Positions 27,347 through 36,961 of a DNA stretch of 64,000 nucleotides are shown here, piece after piece. The DNA comes from Pseudomonas baltica. Lineage in GTDB: Bacteria; Pseudomonadota; Gammaproteobacteria; Pseudomonadales; Pseudomonadaceae. The translations under genes and the position numbers were made by a program. Location of the stretch: the NCBI RefSeq assembly GCF_014235765.1, contig NZ_JACMYH010000002.1, forward strand, positions 372,001-436,000, given 5' to 3'. The notes below the pieces were generated by a model. It did not search any database and had not been told where the DNA came from. It worked only from the letters and a program-made list of their open reading frames with translations. The first letter of the stretch is position 1, and every line of letters begins with the position of its first letter.

Positions 27347-29983
27347 ATGAGTGATTCCGGCCGCGCCGATGCCTTGCTGGCTGCCTTGCCCAGCACTGGG
27401 CGTGGGCGTTTGAAAGTGTTTCTTGGCGCCGCCCCCGGCGTTGGCAAGACCTACGCCATGCTGCAGGCCGCCCATGCCCGTCAGCGTCAGGGCATCACCG
27501 TACTGGCCGCGGTGGTACAGACCCACGGTCGTGCAGAAACCGAAGCGCTGCTGGTCGGCCTGCCTCAGCAGGCGCTGCTGCGTTGCCAGTACCGCGACGT
27601 GATGCTGGAGGAAATGGACCTGGACGCGGTGCTCGCTGCCCGCCCGGCCCTGGTGCTGGTCGACGAACTGGCGCACAGCAATGCCCCCGGCAGCCGCCAC
27701 GCCAAGCGCTGGCAGGACGTGCAGGAGCTGCTCGCCGCCGGTATCGACGTCTACACCACGGTCAACGTGCAACACCTGGAAAGCCTGAACGACCAGGTCC
27801 AGACGATCACCGGCGTGCAGGTGCGCGAAACCCTGCCCGACTGGGTGGTGCAGGAAGCCGACGATCTGCTGCTGATCGACCTGCCGCCGCGCGAGCTGCT
27901 CGAACGCCTGCGCGAGGGCAAGGTGTACGTGCCCGAGCAGGCGCGGGCGGCCATCGACGCGTTCTTCACCCAGACCAATCTCAGCGCCCTGCGCGAGCTG
28001 GCCATGCAAACAGCGGCGGCCCAGGTCGACGACGATCTGCACGAAGGTTATCGCAGCCTCGGCCAGCAGGCTCCCAGCGTCCGGGGACGGCTGCTGGTGG
28101 GCATTGCCGGCGACGAGCAGGCCGAGCGCCTGGTGCGCCACGCCAGCCGCGTCGCGCGTCGCCGCCATCTGCCTTGGTCGGTGGTCCATGTGGATAACGG
28201 CGCGCTACTCGACGAAGCGGCGCGCCAGCGCCTGCAGCTGGCCCAGCAGATGGCCGAACGCCTGGGCGGCGAGGTGGTGGAGCTGCGCGATGCGGAAGTG
28301 GCCAGGACCTTGCTGCAGCATGCCGCCGACCGTCGCGCCAATCTGGTGCTGGTCGGCCAGTCGCGTCGACGCCGCTTCGGCGCGGGCCTGGCCGAGCGCT
28401 TGCTGCGCCAGCCCAGCGGCATCGAGATCAACGTACTGGCGCGGACTCAAGAACATGCGCCGCAACCACGCCGTGCGCGGCCCGTTGGACGCCGGCGCGA
28501 ATATGCCCTGGCGCTGACCGCCACGCTGCTGGCCAGCGGACTGGCCTGGGCGGTGGCGCAGGTGCTGGACCTGCCCAATATCTCTCTGGTATTTCTCGCC
28601 GCAGTGCTGCTGGTGGCGGTACGCAGCAGCCCGGGGCCGGCGCTCAGCTGCGCGGCGCTGTCGTTCCTGGCGTACGACTTTCTGTTCATTCCGCCCAACT
28701 TTTCCCTGAGCATCCAGCGTCAGGAAGACGTCTTGACCCTGCTGTTCTTTCTGTTGATGGCGGCGCTCACGGGCAATCTGGCGGCACGCCAGCGTCAGCA
28801 GCTCAGTGCCCTGCGCGAAACCCAGGCGCACACCGCGCAACTGCTGGAACTGTCCCGGCTGCTGGCGGCGGCGACCGACCGCCAGGCGGTGTTCAGCGCG
28901 GCCGCGCAGCACTTGCACGGTTGGCCTGGGCTGGACATCTGTCTGCTCGAGCGCGGCGAGCAGGGCTGGAAGGTGGCCCACAGCAGCACAGCGCAGTTCT
29001 CGACCACCGAACTGGCCGCCGCGCAGTGGGCCGGCAACCATGCCCAGCCGGCTGGGCTGGGCACGGCGACGTTGCCCGCCGGGCGCTGGTGGTGGTTGCC
29101 GCTGACCCTGGAAGGGCAGGTGCTGGCGCTGCTGGCGGTGAGCGAGCGACAGCCCGGGCGGCTCGACGGCCATGGTCGACGCTTGCTCGAGGCGCTGGTG
29201 CAGCCGGTGGCCCAGGCACTGGCGCGGGCCAACCTGGCCCATGACCTGGAGGCGGCGCGCCTGCACGGTGAAACTGAACAGTTGCGCAGTGCCTTGCTGG
29301 CCTCGGTGTCCCATGACTTGCGCACACCGCTGACGGCCATGCGCGGCAGTATCGACAGCCTGCTGGCCCTGGGCACGGCGCTGGCGCCGGACGATCGCCA
29401 GGCCTTGCTCGAAGTCACCCGTGACGAAGCCGAGCGCCTGGACCGCTACATTCAGAACCTGCTGGACATGACGCGCCTGGGCCACGGCGCCCTCAAGCTG
29501 GCTCGGGACTGGGTGGCAGCCGGCGATATCGTCGCCAGCGCCGTGGCTCGGCTGCGCGCACCCCTGGCGCCGTTGCAGGTCCAGGTGCAGGTGCCTGCGC
29601 AACTGCCCCTGCTGCATGTGCATGCGGCGCTGATCGAGCAGGCCTTGGTCAATGTGCTGGAGAATGCCGCTCGGTTCTCGCCGCTCGGCGGGCGCCTGCA
29701 GGTGTCGGCCAGCGTGCGCGACGACAGCCTGGTGCTGGCGGTCAGCGACGAGGGCCCCGGCATTCCCGAAGCCGAGCGGGCGAAGATATTCGACATGTTC
29801 TACACCGCTGCTCGGGGTGATCGGGGCGGGCAGGGCACGGGGCTGGGCCTGGCGATCTGTCAGGGCATGGTTGGCGCCCATGGCGGTCGTGTCGAAGTGA
29901 CCAGCGGCATCGATGGCCAAGGCACCTGCATCGCCTTATGCTTGCCACTGCGCGCTCAACCGGGCGCAGACCCGGACACCTGA
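27347..29983 (+). CDS. kdpD: Sensor histidine kinase KdpD
   Basis: The 878-residue sensor responds to low K+ or osmotic stress. It has the N-terminal KdpD domain with a Walker A motif (GAAPGVGKTYAML, about residues 27-39), a universal-stress-like domain (about 245-365), four clustered membrane helices (about 385-485), a GAF-like region and a transmitter. The transmitter carries His656 in SVSHDLRTPL and the ATPase motifs DEGPGIPE and GTGLGLAI. The architecture matches E. coli KdpD. The stop is two bases before the kdpE start. Confidence 0.97.
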   Translation: MSDSGRADALLAALPSTGRGRLKVFLGAAPGVGKTYAMLQAAHARQRQGITVLAAVVQTHGRAETEALLVGLPQQALLRCQYRDVMLEEMDLDAVLAARPALVLVDELAHSNAPGSRHAKRWQDVQELLAAGIDVYTTVNVQHLESLNDQVQTITGVQVRETLPDWVVQEADDLLLIDLPPRELLERLREGKVYVPEQARAAIDAFFTQTNLSALRELAMQTAAAQVDDDLHEGYRSLGQQAPSVRGRLLVGIAGDEQAERLVRHASRVARRRHLPWSVVHVDNGALLDEAARQRLQLAQQMAERLGGEVVELRDAEVARTLLQHAADRRANLVLVGQSRRRRFGAGLAERLLRQPSGIEINVLARTQEHAPQPRRARPVGRRREYALALTATLLASGLAWAVAQVLDLPNISLVFLAAVLLVAVRSSPGPALSCAALSFLAYDFLFIPPNFSLSIQRQEDVLTLLFFLLMAALTGNLAARQRQQLSALRETQAHTAQLLELSRLLAAATDRQAVFSAAAQHLHGWPGLDICLLERGEQGWKVAHSSTAQFSTTELAAAQWAGNHAQPAGLGTATLPAGRWWWLPLTLEGQVLALLAVSERQPGRLDGHGRRLLEALVQPVAQALARANLAHDLEAARLHGETEQLRSALLASVSHDLRTPLTAMRGSIDSLLALGTALAPDDRQALLEVTRDEAERLDRYIQNLLDMTRLGHGALKLARDWVAAGDIVASAVARLRAPLAPLQVQVQVPAQLPLLHVHAALIEQALVNVLENAARFSPLGGRLQVSASVRDDSLVLAVSDEGPGIPEAERAKIFDMFYTAARGDRGGQGTGLGLAICQGMVGAHGGRVEVTSGIDGQGTCIALCLPLRAQPGADPDT

Positions 29984-29985
29984 GC

Positions 29986-30708
29986 ATGAACCTTTCCAGC
30001 ACCTCTGGGGCCAGCAACGCCCTGGCCAACACGCTTCTGGTCATCGACGACGAGCCGCAGATTCGCAAGTTCCTGCGCATCAGCCTGGCATCACAGGGCT
30101 ACAAGGTGATCGAAGCGGGCACCGGCGCCGAGGGCCTGAGCCAGGCCGCCCTGATGCGCCCCGACCTGGTGGTGCTGGACCTCGGTCTGCCGGACATGGA
30201 CGGCCAGCAGGTGCTCGAGCAGCTGCGCCAGTGGAGTACCGTGCCGGTTCTGGTGCTCTCGGTCCGCGCCAGCGAGGCGCAGAAGGTCCAGGCCCTGGAC
30301 GGTGGCGCCAACGACTACGTGACCAAGCCCTTCGGCATTCAGGAGTTCCTCGCCAGAGTCCGTGCGCTGTTGCGTCAGTCCAGCGGCAGCGAAACCTTGG
30401 AGTCTGCCTTGCAATTGGGGCCTCTGCAGGTCGACCTGGCGTTGCGCCGAGTCATCCTCAACGACGCGCCGGTGGCCCTGACCCGCAAGGAATATGCAGT
30501 GCTGGCACAACTGGCGCGCCATCCAGGGCGCGTCATCACCCAGCAGCAGCTGCTCAAGGATATCTGGGGCCCCACCCATGTCGACGACACCCACTACCTG
30601 CGCATCGTCGTCGGCCACCTGCGCCAGAAGCTGGACGACGACCCAGCCGCGCCGCGCTTCATCGTCACCGAGCCTGGCGTAGGCTACCGACTGGCAAGCC
30701 CCGACTGA
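29986..30708 (+). CDS. kdpE: Response regulator KdpE (OmpR family)
   Basis: The 240-residue protein has a receiver domain with Asp65 (VVLDLGLPDMDG) and Lys near 115, followed by an OmpR-type winged helix that ends in YLRIVVGHLRQKL and GVGYRLA. It activates kdpFABC when phosphorylated by KdpD. I chose the ATG at 29986 because it follows the kdpD stop directly. The extension to 29938 overlaps kdpD. A longer N-terminal tail than in E. coli (about 15 residues) precedes the receiver. Confidence 0.96.
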   Translation: MNLSSTSGASNALANTLLVIDDEPQIRKFLRISLASQGYKVIEAGTGAEGLSQAALMRPDLVVLDLGLPDMDGQQVLEQLRQWSTVPVLVLSVRASEAQKVQALDGGANDYVTKPFGIQEFLARVRALLRQSSGSETLESALQLGPLQVDLALRRVILNDAPVALTRKEYAVLAQLARHPGRVITQQQLLKDIWGPTHVDDTHYLRIVVGHLRQKLDDDPAAPRFIVTEPGVGYRLASPD

Positions 30709-30813
30709 CATGCCACTCCCACAATGGCAAACCGTGGTCCTGGCAACGGCACTTTTTAGATGGCATACCGTCTGACCCAGCATTACCCTGATGTTTTTCC
30801 CGAGGTGTCATCG

Positions 30814-31092
30814 ATGAAAGCCTGGATCTGTGTGCCACTGGTGGCACTGGCCTTGAGTGGTTGTGCCGGCAAGACCGCCTACCGCGATAGCTGCGCCACC
30901 CAGCTCGATGGTGCCTGGCATGAACTCGATCTGGCCAAGGCCGAGGGCCTGGCCGGAACCGTCAGCTATTCCAAGGCCCTGTCCCTGCTCACCGGGGCCA
31001 AGACCCAGCAACAGTTCGAAGCCTTCGAAGGCTGCACCAGCAAGGCCGAGAAGGCGCGGTTCTACATTCGTGAGTCACGCGCCGGACGTTGA
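30814..31092 (+). CDS. Small lipoprotein
   Basis: The 92-residue protein starts with a lipoprotein signal ending in LSGC (Cys18), followed by a short helical, charged domain with two more cysteines (SCATQLDGAWHEL and EGCTSKAEKAR) that could form a disulfide. An AGG-type box lies upstream of the ATG at 30814. It lies 105 bp after kdpE and 77 bp before the moxR remnant. I do not recognise a named family. The envelope location is inferred from the lipobox. Confidence 0.75.
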   Translation: MKAWICVPLVALALSGCAGKTAYRDSCATQLDGAWHELDLAKAEGLAGTVSYSKALSLLTGAKTQQQFEAFEGCTSKAEKARFYIRESRAGR

Positions 31093-31169
31093 AGTACGGT
31101 AGTCGCCCAAGGTCGCCGCAAGGCGCCGGGCGCGTTCTGCAGACGTAGTATCGACACGGAGTGTCTGCC

Positions 31170-31764
31170 ATGCGCAGTCGACTGGATGAGTGCCTGCAAG
31201 CGGTCAACGAAGTCTTGCTGGGCAAGGAAACCCAGGTTCGCCTGGCGATGACCTGCCTGATCGCCGACGGTCATCTGCTCATCGAGGACCTGCCCGGCAT
31301 GGGCAAGACTATCTTGAGCCACACCCTGGCCAAGGTGCTGGGCCTGAGTTTCCAGCGCATCCAGTTCACTTCCGATCTGTTGCCCAGCGACATCCTCGGC
31401 ACTTCGGTGTTCGACAAAGACACCGGCCGCTTCGTGTTCCACCCCGGGCCGATCTTCGCCGAACTGGTGCTGGCGGACGGTACGCGCCAGCGACGCTTTG
31501 GTGGATTACGTACTGCGCCTGGTGGAAGCTACCCGCAGCCAGCCCCAGTTTGCCTACGGGCTGTCGCCGCGTGGCAGTCTGGCGCTGCTTGCTGCCGCCA
31601 AGGCCTGGGCGTTGCTGATCGGCCGCGACTACGTGATTCCCGAGGACGTGCAAGCCGTGCTGCCGTCGGTGGCCAGTCATCGCCTGCGCGAGCGCGCCGA
31701 CCCCGCCGGACAAGGTGGCGGGGCGCTGGTGCAGTGGCTGCTGCGGGAGGTGCCTGCGCTGTGA
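31170..31764 (+). pseudogene. MoxR-family AAA ATPase with internal deletion and frame change
   Basis: The first 103 codons are a normal MoxR start, with Walker A in LPGMGKT and [13 protein letters not shown] leading up to Walker B. After Asp (codon ending at 31478) the sequence jumps to the C-terminal part of the same family ([16 protein letters not shown] onward, 31486-31764) in the +1 frame. Roughly 110-125 codons, including Walker B (DEIN), sensor 1 and the arginine finger, are missing. MoxR proteins normally work as chaperone ATPases with the DUF58 protein encoded next. The C-terminal frame ends by overlapping that gene (GTGA). The intact N-terminal frame reads through into the DUF58 gene. 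An assembly error is also possible. Confidence 0.8.
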
Positions 31765-32717
31765 AGCGTCTGCTGGGCGAGCGCTGGCGGCGCTGGCAGG
31801 TGCGTCGGCTGCCAGCGGCGCCGCGCATCGAGCTGGATCAGCGCCGAATCTTCATCTTCCCCAGCCGCAGCGGAACGGGCTTCATCGTCGTCTTGCTGCT
31901 GATATTCCTCGCCGCGATCAACTACCAGAACAGCCTGGCCTACGCCTTGGTGTTCCTGCTGGGTTCGGTGTTCGTCGTGGCCATCCTGCACACCTATCGC
32001 AACCTTAGTGGGTTGCTCGTCAGTGGCAACGGCGCCACTTCGGTGTTCGTCGGCGAGCAGGCACGCTTTGGCTTGCGCCTGGAAAGCGGCGGCAAGGAGC
32101 ACCAGGCCATTGGCGTTGGCTGGGATGCCCGGCAACTGCAACGCAGCGACGTTGCCCCCGATCATGTACAGGCGCTGGAATTGAGCCTGCCTACCGAGCG
32201 CCGCGGCTGGCTGGTAGCACCGCGCATGCGCGTGGAAACCAGCTTTCCATTGGGAGTGCTGATGGCCTGGACCTGGGTCGATCTGGGCCAGCGCGTGCTG
32301 GTGTATCCCCAGCCCCTGCAAGGCGAAGTGCCAACGCTGCACAGCGAATCGGCCGACATCGAAGACCAGGCGCAGCGTCTGCACGGCCAGGGCGTGGATG
32401 ATTTCCAAGGCCTCAAGCCATACCAGCCCGGTGATTCCTGGCGGCGAATGCACTGGAAGGCCTGGTCGCGCGGTGAAGGACTGCTGGTCAAGGACTTCGC
32501 CGACCTTCGCGGCCAGGAGCTGTGCCTGGACTTCGTGGCACTGGGCGGCGATGTCGAACAGCGCTTGTCGCGGCTCTGCTACTGGGTACTGACCCTGTCC
32601 CGCGAGCAGCGACCGTTCGCCTTGCAGCTGCCCGGCAATCGCCTCGACACCGACAGCGGCGATGCTCATCGCGAAGCGTGCCTGCGGGCGTTGGCGCTGT
32701 TTGGAGAGCAGCCATGA
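31761..32717 (+). CDS. DUF58 membrane protein (MoxR/TgpA operon)
   Basis: The 318-residue protein starts at GTG, overlapping the moxR stop. Two adjacent membrane helices lie around residues 35-80. The soluble part contains the DUF58 signature ([20 protein letters not shown], then KAW), related to a von Willebrand A-like fold. It is usually part of a MoxR-DUF58-transglutaminase envelope system. Because of the moxR deletion, the reading frame is also open from 31170 through 32717, so a 515-residue fusion with the MoxR N-terminus could be made instead. Its stop overlaps tgpA (ATGA). Confidence 0.88.
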   Translation: MKRLLGERWRRWQVRRLPAAPRIELDQRRIFIFPSRSGTGFIVVLLLIFLAAINYQNSLAYALVFLLGSVFVVAILHTYRNLSGLLVSGNGATSVFVGEQARFGLRLESGGKEHQAIGVGWDARQLQRSDVAPDHVQALELSLPTERRGWLVAPRMRVETSFPLGVLMAWTWVDLGQRVLVYPQPLQGEVPTLHSESADIEDQAQRLHGQGVDDFQGLKPYQPGDSWRRMHWKAWSRGEGLLVKDFADLRGQELCLDFVALGGDVEQRLSRLCYWVLTLSREQRPFALQLPGNRLDTDSGDAHREACLRALALFGEQP

Positions 32718-34699
32718 GTACGCCCGTCGCCATTCCGCGCGTCAGCCTGACCTGGCTGCTGCTGGCACAATCGCTGGTACTGGTACCGCTGTGGTGGCAC
32801 GTGCCGTTGTGGCTGCTGGGCTTGTGGTTGGGTTGCACGCTGTGGCGCGTGCAGGTGTTTCGCATGCGTGCGCGCTATCCGGGGCGGCTGATCAAGGTGG
32901 CGCTGATGCTCGCGGTGGCCGCCGGCGTCTATCTGTCCAGCGGCACCTGGGTGGGCCTGGAGGCCACCGCCGCGCTGCTGGTGGCGGCGTTCCTGCTCAA
33001 GCTGCTGGAGATGCAGACTGCCCGCGACGCCCGCGTGGTGATTTTCCTCGGCTTGTTCTGTCTGGCAGTGGCCTATCTGTTCGATGCCAGCCTGGGCTGG
33101 GCGCTCTACAGCGTGTTGCCGCTGCTGGCCTTAATGGCGGCCCTGATCGGTCTGCAGCAGACCCAGCTGATTGCCCGGCCCATGGCGACGTTGAAACTGG
33201 CGGGCAGCCTGGTGTTGCAGGCACTGCCGCTGATGCTGCTGTTGTTCGTGTTCTTCCCACGCCTGGAACCGCTCTGGTCGCTGCCGCTGCCCAAGCCGGG
33301 CCAGGGCGTGACCGGCCTGTCGGAAAGCATGAGCCCGGCCGACGTCGCCAGTCTCAGCCAGTCCGGCGAAGTAGCCTTTCGTGCCAGCTTCGACGGCGCC
33401 ATACCGGCCAAGCGCGACCTCTATTGGCGTGCCCTGAGCCTGGATGTCTACGACGGCCGGACCTGGAGCCAGTCGCCGTGGATCCAGACCCAACTGGCAG
33501 CGGATTGGCAGCCAACGGGTCCGTCCCTGGATTATCAGATCATCCAGCAGCCCAGCGGCAAGCCCTGGTTGTTTGCGCTGGACGTGGCACGTACCGCGCT
33601 GCCCGGCGTGCGCCAGTTGAGCGATGGCCGCCTGCAGCGCCGCCGTCCGGTCGACCAGCCACTGATGTACGCGGTGACGTCGTGGCCGCAGGTGATTCGC
33701 GAGCCGCAGTTGGCCGCCCCGGCGCTGCGTACCGCGCTGCAACTGCCGGCCCAGGGCGATCCGCGCACGCGCCAGTGGGCACAGGGTCTGCGTGCCCGTT
33801 TCGACACGCCTCAGGCACTGGTGGATGAAATGCTGCGGCAGTTTCGCGAACTGCCTTTTCACTACACGCTCAATCCGCCAGTACTGGGCCGCGACAGTAT
33901 CGACGAATTCATGTTCGACAGCCGGCGCGGCTTCTGCGCCCACTACGCCGGGGCCATGGTCTATGCCTTGCGTGTGGCAGGGGTGCCCGCGCGGGTGGTG
34001 GCCGGCTACCAGGGCGGCGAACTCAACCCGGCGGGCAATTACCTGACCGTGCGCCAGTTCGAAGCCCATGCCTGGGTCGAATACTGGCAGGCAGGCACCG
34101 GCTGGCAACGGGCCGATCCCACTGCGGCGGTGGCCCCGGCGCGGGTCGAGCAGGGCCTGCAGCAGGCGCTGTCGGCCGACGAGGAATTCCTTGCCGGCTC
34201 ACCCTTTTCGCCGCTGCGCTACCCTCATATGACCTGGCTCAACGACCTGCGCCTGCAATGGGACAACCTCAACTACGGATGGCAGCGCTGGGTGCTGGAG
34301 TATCAGGGCGAGCGCCAGATCGAATTTCTCGCCCGCTGGTTCCAGGGCCTGCAACGCTGGGCGCTGCCGATCGGCGGGCTGTCGTTCATGCTGCTGGCCA
34401 GTGTCTGGCTGCTCAAGCCCTGGCGCCGGCGGGTCGATCCGCAGCTCAAGGAGTTCGCAGCGTTCGAGCGCCTGTTGCGCCGTCGTGGCCTGGTGCGCCA
34501 TGCCGGCGAGGGCGCCATGGCCTTCGCCGAGCGCGCAGCCGTTCATTTGCCCGCGCAAAGCGAGGCAATCCTGACCTTCGCCTACGCCTTCATGGCCCAG
34601 CGCTATGGCGGTCGACCGGTTTCGCGCGAGCAATTGCGTGCTGCGCTGACCCGCTTGCGCCGGCAACTGGGCCGTACGGCTGGGCGCGTGACTTCGTAG
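32714..34699 (+). CDS. tgpA: Transglutaminase-like membrane protein TgpA
   Basis: The 661-residue protein has about six N-terminal membrane helices, a periplasmic transglutaminase-core domain and one C-terminal helix near 545-565. The catalytic triad is intact: Cys408 (RGFCAHYA), His452 (EAHAWVEYW) and Asp468 (RADPTAAV). These are offset by four from the triad described for P. aeruginosa TgpA, which is reported as essential for growth. The target is unknown, with a likely role in envelope integrity. It is the last gene of the moxR-DUF58-tgpA operon (ATGA overlap). Confidence 0.92.
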   Translation: MSTPVAIPRVSLTWLLLAQSLVLVPLWWHVPLWLLGLWLGCTLWRVQVFRMRARYPGRLIKVALMLAVAAGVYLSSGTWVGLEATAALLVAAFLLKLLEMQTARDARVVIFLGLFCLAVAYLFDASLGWALYSVLPLLALMAALIGLQQTQLIARPMATLKLAGSLVLQALPLMLLLFVFFPRLEPLWSLPLPKPGQGVTGLSESMSPADVASLSQSGEVAFRASFDGAIPAKRDLYWRALSLDVYDGRTWSQSPWIQTQLAADWQPTGPSLDYQIIQQPSGKPWLFALDVARTALPGVRQLSDGRLQRRRPVDQPLMYAVTSWPQVIREPQLAAPALRTALQLPAQGDPRTRQWAQGLRARFDTPQALVDEMLRQFRELPFHYTLNPPVLGRDSIDEFMFDSRRGFCAHYAGAMVYALRVAGVPARVVAGYQGGELNPAGNYLTVRQFEAHAWVEYWQAGTGWQRADPTAAVAPARVEQGLQQALSADEEFLAGSPFSPLRYPHMTWLNDLRLQWDNLNYGWQRWVLEYQGERQIEFLARWFQGLQRWALPIGGLSFMLLASVWLLKPWRRRVDPQLKEFAAFERLLRRRGLVRHAGEGAMAFAERAAVHLPAQSEAILTFAYAFMAQRYGGRPVSREQLRAALTRLRRQLGRTAGRVTS

Positions 34700-34811
34700 C
34701 GCAGCATGCCTCGACGACCGCTTGAACTGGAAATTGGCCGATATGAAAGCTGCGCGCTGACGCCGAGCTGTCTACCATCAAGCCCATCGACAACCACCCC
34801 AAGGCCGGCCC

Positions 34812-35606
34812 ATGAACCTTCGCGACTTGCTGGCAAGCGCACGACGTCCACCCCACAGCGTTACCGTACCTCGCGAATGGAGCCAGGGTCGCGCCTGCTA
34901 CGGCGGGCTCATGGCCGCTTTGCTGCACGAGGCCATGGCGGCGCAGGTCCCTGGCCGGCCGGTGCGTTCGATGGCGATCACGTTCGTAGGGCCAGCCGAA
35001 CTGGAAGTCCCCATGGATCTACAGGTGGAAATATTGCGCGAGGGCAGTGCGGTGACCTCGGTGCTGGCGCGGGCAGTGCAGAACGGACGCACCATGACCG
35101 TGGTCCAGGCCAGCTTCGGTCTACCGCGCGAATCGGCGATCACCCTCAGCGCAGTGCCGGTACCGGCCATGAAAACGCTGGAGCAATCCACGGCGTTGCC
35201 CTACCTGCCTGGGGTGACGCCGGAGTACATTCGCCATCTGGACATGCGCTGGGGAATCGGCGCGCTGCCATTCAGCAATACGCCGGTCGCCGGTATCGGC
35301 GGATGGATGCAGCTGCGTGAGCATGATCGCGATGAGCCAATCACCGAAGCGTTGTTACTGGTATTGGGCGACGCCTGGCCGCCTGCATTGCTGCCCTATT
35401 TGAGCAAGCCTGCACCTGGCAGCAGCCTGACCTGGACTATCGAGTTCATTCAACCGATGCCTGCAATGCGCAGCGGCGACTGGTGCCGCTACCAGGCCCT
35501 GATCGAGCATGCCCGCGATGGCTACGGGCACACCTCTGCGGCCATGTGGAACCCCGAGGGGGAGCTGCTGGCTATCAGCCGGCAGACGGTGACAGTTTTT
35601 GGCTGA
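34812..35606 (+). CDS. Acyl-CoA thioesterase family protein (TesB-like double hotdog)
   Basis: The 264-residue cytoplasmic protein shows two tandem hotdog-like halves (for example RACYGGLMAALLHEAM with MAITFVGPAELE, and later SLTWTIEFIQPM with YGHTSAAMWNPEG), as in TesB-type thioesterases. These hydrolyse fatty acyl-CoA. The second half keeps the HTSAAMW region that normally carries catalytic residues. It stands alone. Its 3' end overlaps the convergent small membrane protein gene by 32 bp. Confidence 0.8.
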   Translation: MNLRDLLASARRPPHSVTVPREWSQGRACYGGLMAALLHEAMAAQVPGRPVRSMAITFVGPAELEVPMDLQVEILREGSAVTSVLARAVQNGRTMTVVQASFGLPRESAITLSAVPVPAMKTLEQSTALPYLPGVTPEYIRHLDMRWGIGALPFSNTPVAGIGGWMQLREHDRDEPITEALLLVLGDAWPPALLPYLSKPAPGSSLTWTIEFIQPMPAMRSGDWCRYQALIEHARDGYGHTSAAMWNPEGELLAISRQTVTVFG

Positions 35607-35820
35607 GCTCGGCCTGGCTGGGTTCACGCTGGCCGCGGCCCAGGGCGAACGCGGCGACCAGGCCAATGACACCGATGGCCGCTTCGCCAATGCTGGCACA
35701 GGCGGCGGCATCGACCAGCATCAAGGCTGAAAGAGCCAGCAATGGCAGGGCAATGGCGCGCGACACACGCAGGCCGTTGTTCGGGTCGTTGACGATCTTC
35801 AATGCGGTGGTGTCGTTCAT
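35575..35820 (-). CDS. Small two-helix membrane protein
   Basis: The 81-residue protein has two hydrophobic helices (about residues 24-42 and 44-60) and short hydrophilic ends. A GGAG box lies about nine bases before the ATG at 35820, which supports translation. The 3' end overlaps the convergent thioesterase gene by 32 bp. I do not recognise a family. Confidence 0.65.
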   Translation of the reverse strand: MNDTTALKIVNDPNNGLRVSRAIALPLLALSALMLVDAAACASIGEAAIGVIGLVAAFALGRGQREPSQAELSQKLSPSAG

Positions 35821-35994
35821 GGCTCAATGCTCCCTGGGCGCGGTGCAACGGGACCTGGATCAACAAGACGATGTCGCTTGAGCCATTTCTGGATGGCATG
35901 ACCTGTAGAGTCCTGCCACCGGCGAATTGTTCAGCTCTATCCTGGTCCGGATCAGTTGAGAACGATAATAGTCAGCCCTGGCATTGGCCGCGAA

Positions 35995-36840
35995 TCAAGC
36001 TTCGCTATCGGCGCCATAGAGGCCAGCTGCGGCGCTGGGGATTTCAGGCAGGGCGAAAAACGCCCGCGCGCAGGCCGTCGTGCTCAGCGCCAGTTCGGCC
36101 ACGCTTTCACCGCGATGCAGGGCCACTTCACGCAGGACCTCAGTGAGGAAGGCCGGCTCGTTGCGGCCGCTCTTGGGCTTGGGGCGCAAGGTGCGCGGCA
36201 GCAGGTACGGGGCATCGCTCTCGAGCATCAACCGCGCGGCAGGAATGCTGCCCACCAGCGGGTGCAGGTGGGTGCCGCGACGCTCGTCGCAGATCCAGCC
36301 GGTGATACCGATGTGCAGGTCCAGGTCCAGATAGCCGAACAACGCCTGGCGCTCGCCGGTAAAGCAGTGCACCACGGCAGCAGGCAGGTGGTCGCGGTAG
36401 TCCTTGAGAATGTCCAGCAGGCGCTGGTGGGCGTCGCGCTCGTGGAGGAATACTGGCAGCTGCAGCTCCACGGCCAGGGCCAGATGCTCCTGCAGCACCT
36501 TTTCCTGCTGTGGGCGCGGCGAGAAATCTCGATTGAAATCCAGGCCGCATTCGCCTACGGCCTTCACCTGCGGCAGGCGCAGCAGGTCGCGCAGGCGTGC
36601 GGCGCTGTCGCCGTTCCACTCGCTGGCGCTGTGTGGATGAATGCCCGCAGTGCTGAACAGCCGCTCGCCCGACTCATCCCACCGCTGGCACAGTTGCAGC
36701 GCCTGTTCGCTGCCTTCGACGCTGGTCCCGGTGAGCACCAGCTGACAGACTCCGGCCTCGTAGGCCCTCTGCAGAACCGCCTCGTGCTTCTGCGCGAAGC
36801 TGTCGTTGGTAAGGTTGACGCCGATATCGATGAGTTGCAT
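35995..36840 (-). CDS. tatD: TatD-family metal-dependent deoxyribonuclease
   Basis: The 281-residue TIM-barrel hydrolase acts as a 3'-5' exonuclease on single-stranded or damaged DNA in this family. Metal ligands are visible: the HPH motif (His68, His70), Glu97 in GECGLDF, His133 in FLHERD, His158 in VVHCF and Asp209 in ESDAPY. The N-terminus [12 protein letters not shown] is that of TatD proper rather than YcfH or YjjV. The start at 36840 has an AGG box. The 97-residue extension to 37131 was rejected because it covers the divergent mltF gene. Confidence 0.92.
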   Translation of the reverse strand: MQLIDIGVNLTNDSFAQKHEAVLQRAYEAGVCQLVLTGTSVEGSEQALQLCQRWDESGERLFSTAGIHPHSASEWNGDSAARLRDLLRLPQVKAVGECGLDFNRDFSPRPQQEKVLQEHLALAVELQLPVFLHERDAHQRLLDILKDYRDHLPAAVVHCFTGERQALFGYLDLDLHIGITGWICDERRGTHLHPLVGSIPAARLMLESDAPYLLPRTLRPKPKSGRNEPAFLTEVLREVALHRGESVAELALSTTACARAFFALPEIPSAAAGLYGADSEA

Positions 36841-36961
36841 GGTGCTACCTCGAAGCAGGAGGCGAAAAGCATACCAGAGCTTGGCGATTGGCAAGAAAGC
36901 CAAGAACTTCAAAAGGTTGTGGCGGTCCGTGAGGGGCTGCTCAGGACATTGCCGGGGAACC

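Noticed and set aside
31170..32717. Reading the 515-residue frame as a single normal gene
   Set aside because: The stretch between about 31480 and 31760 has no family-like sequence in this frame, while the neighbouring frame encodes the clear MoxR C-terminus. The fusion is better explained by a deletion.
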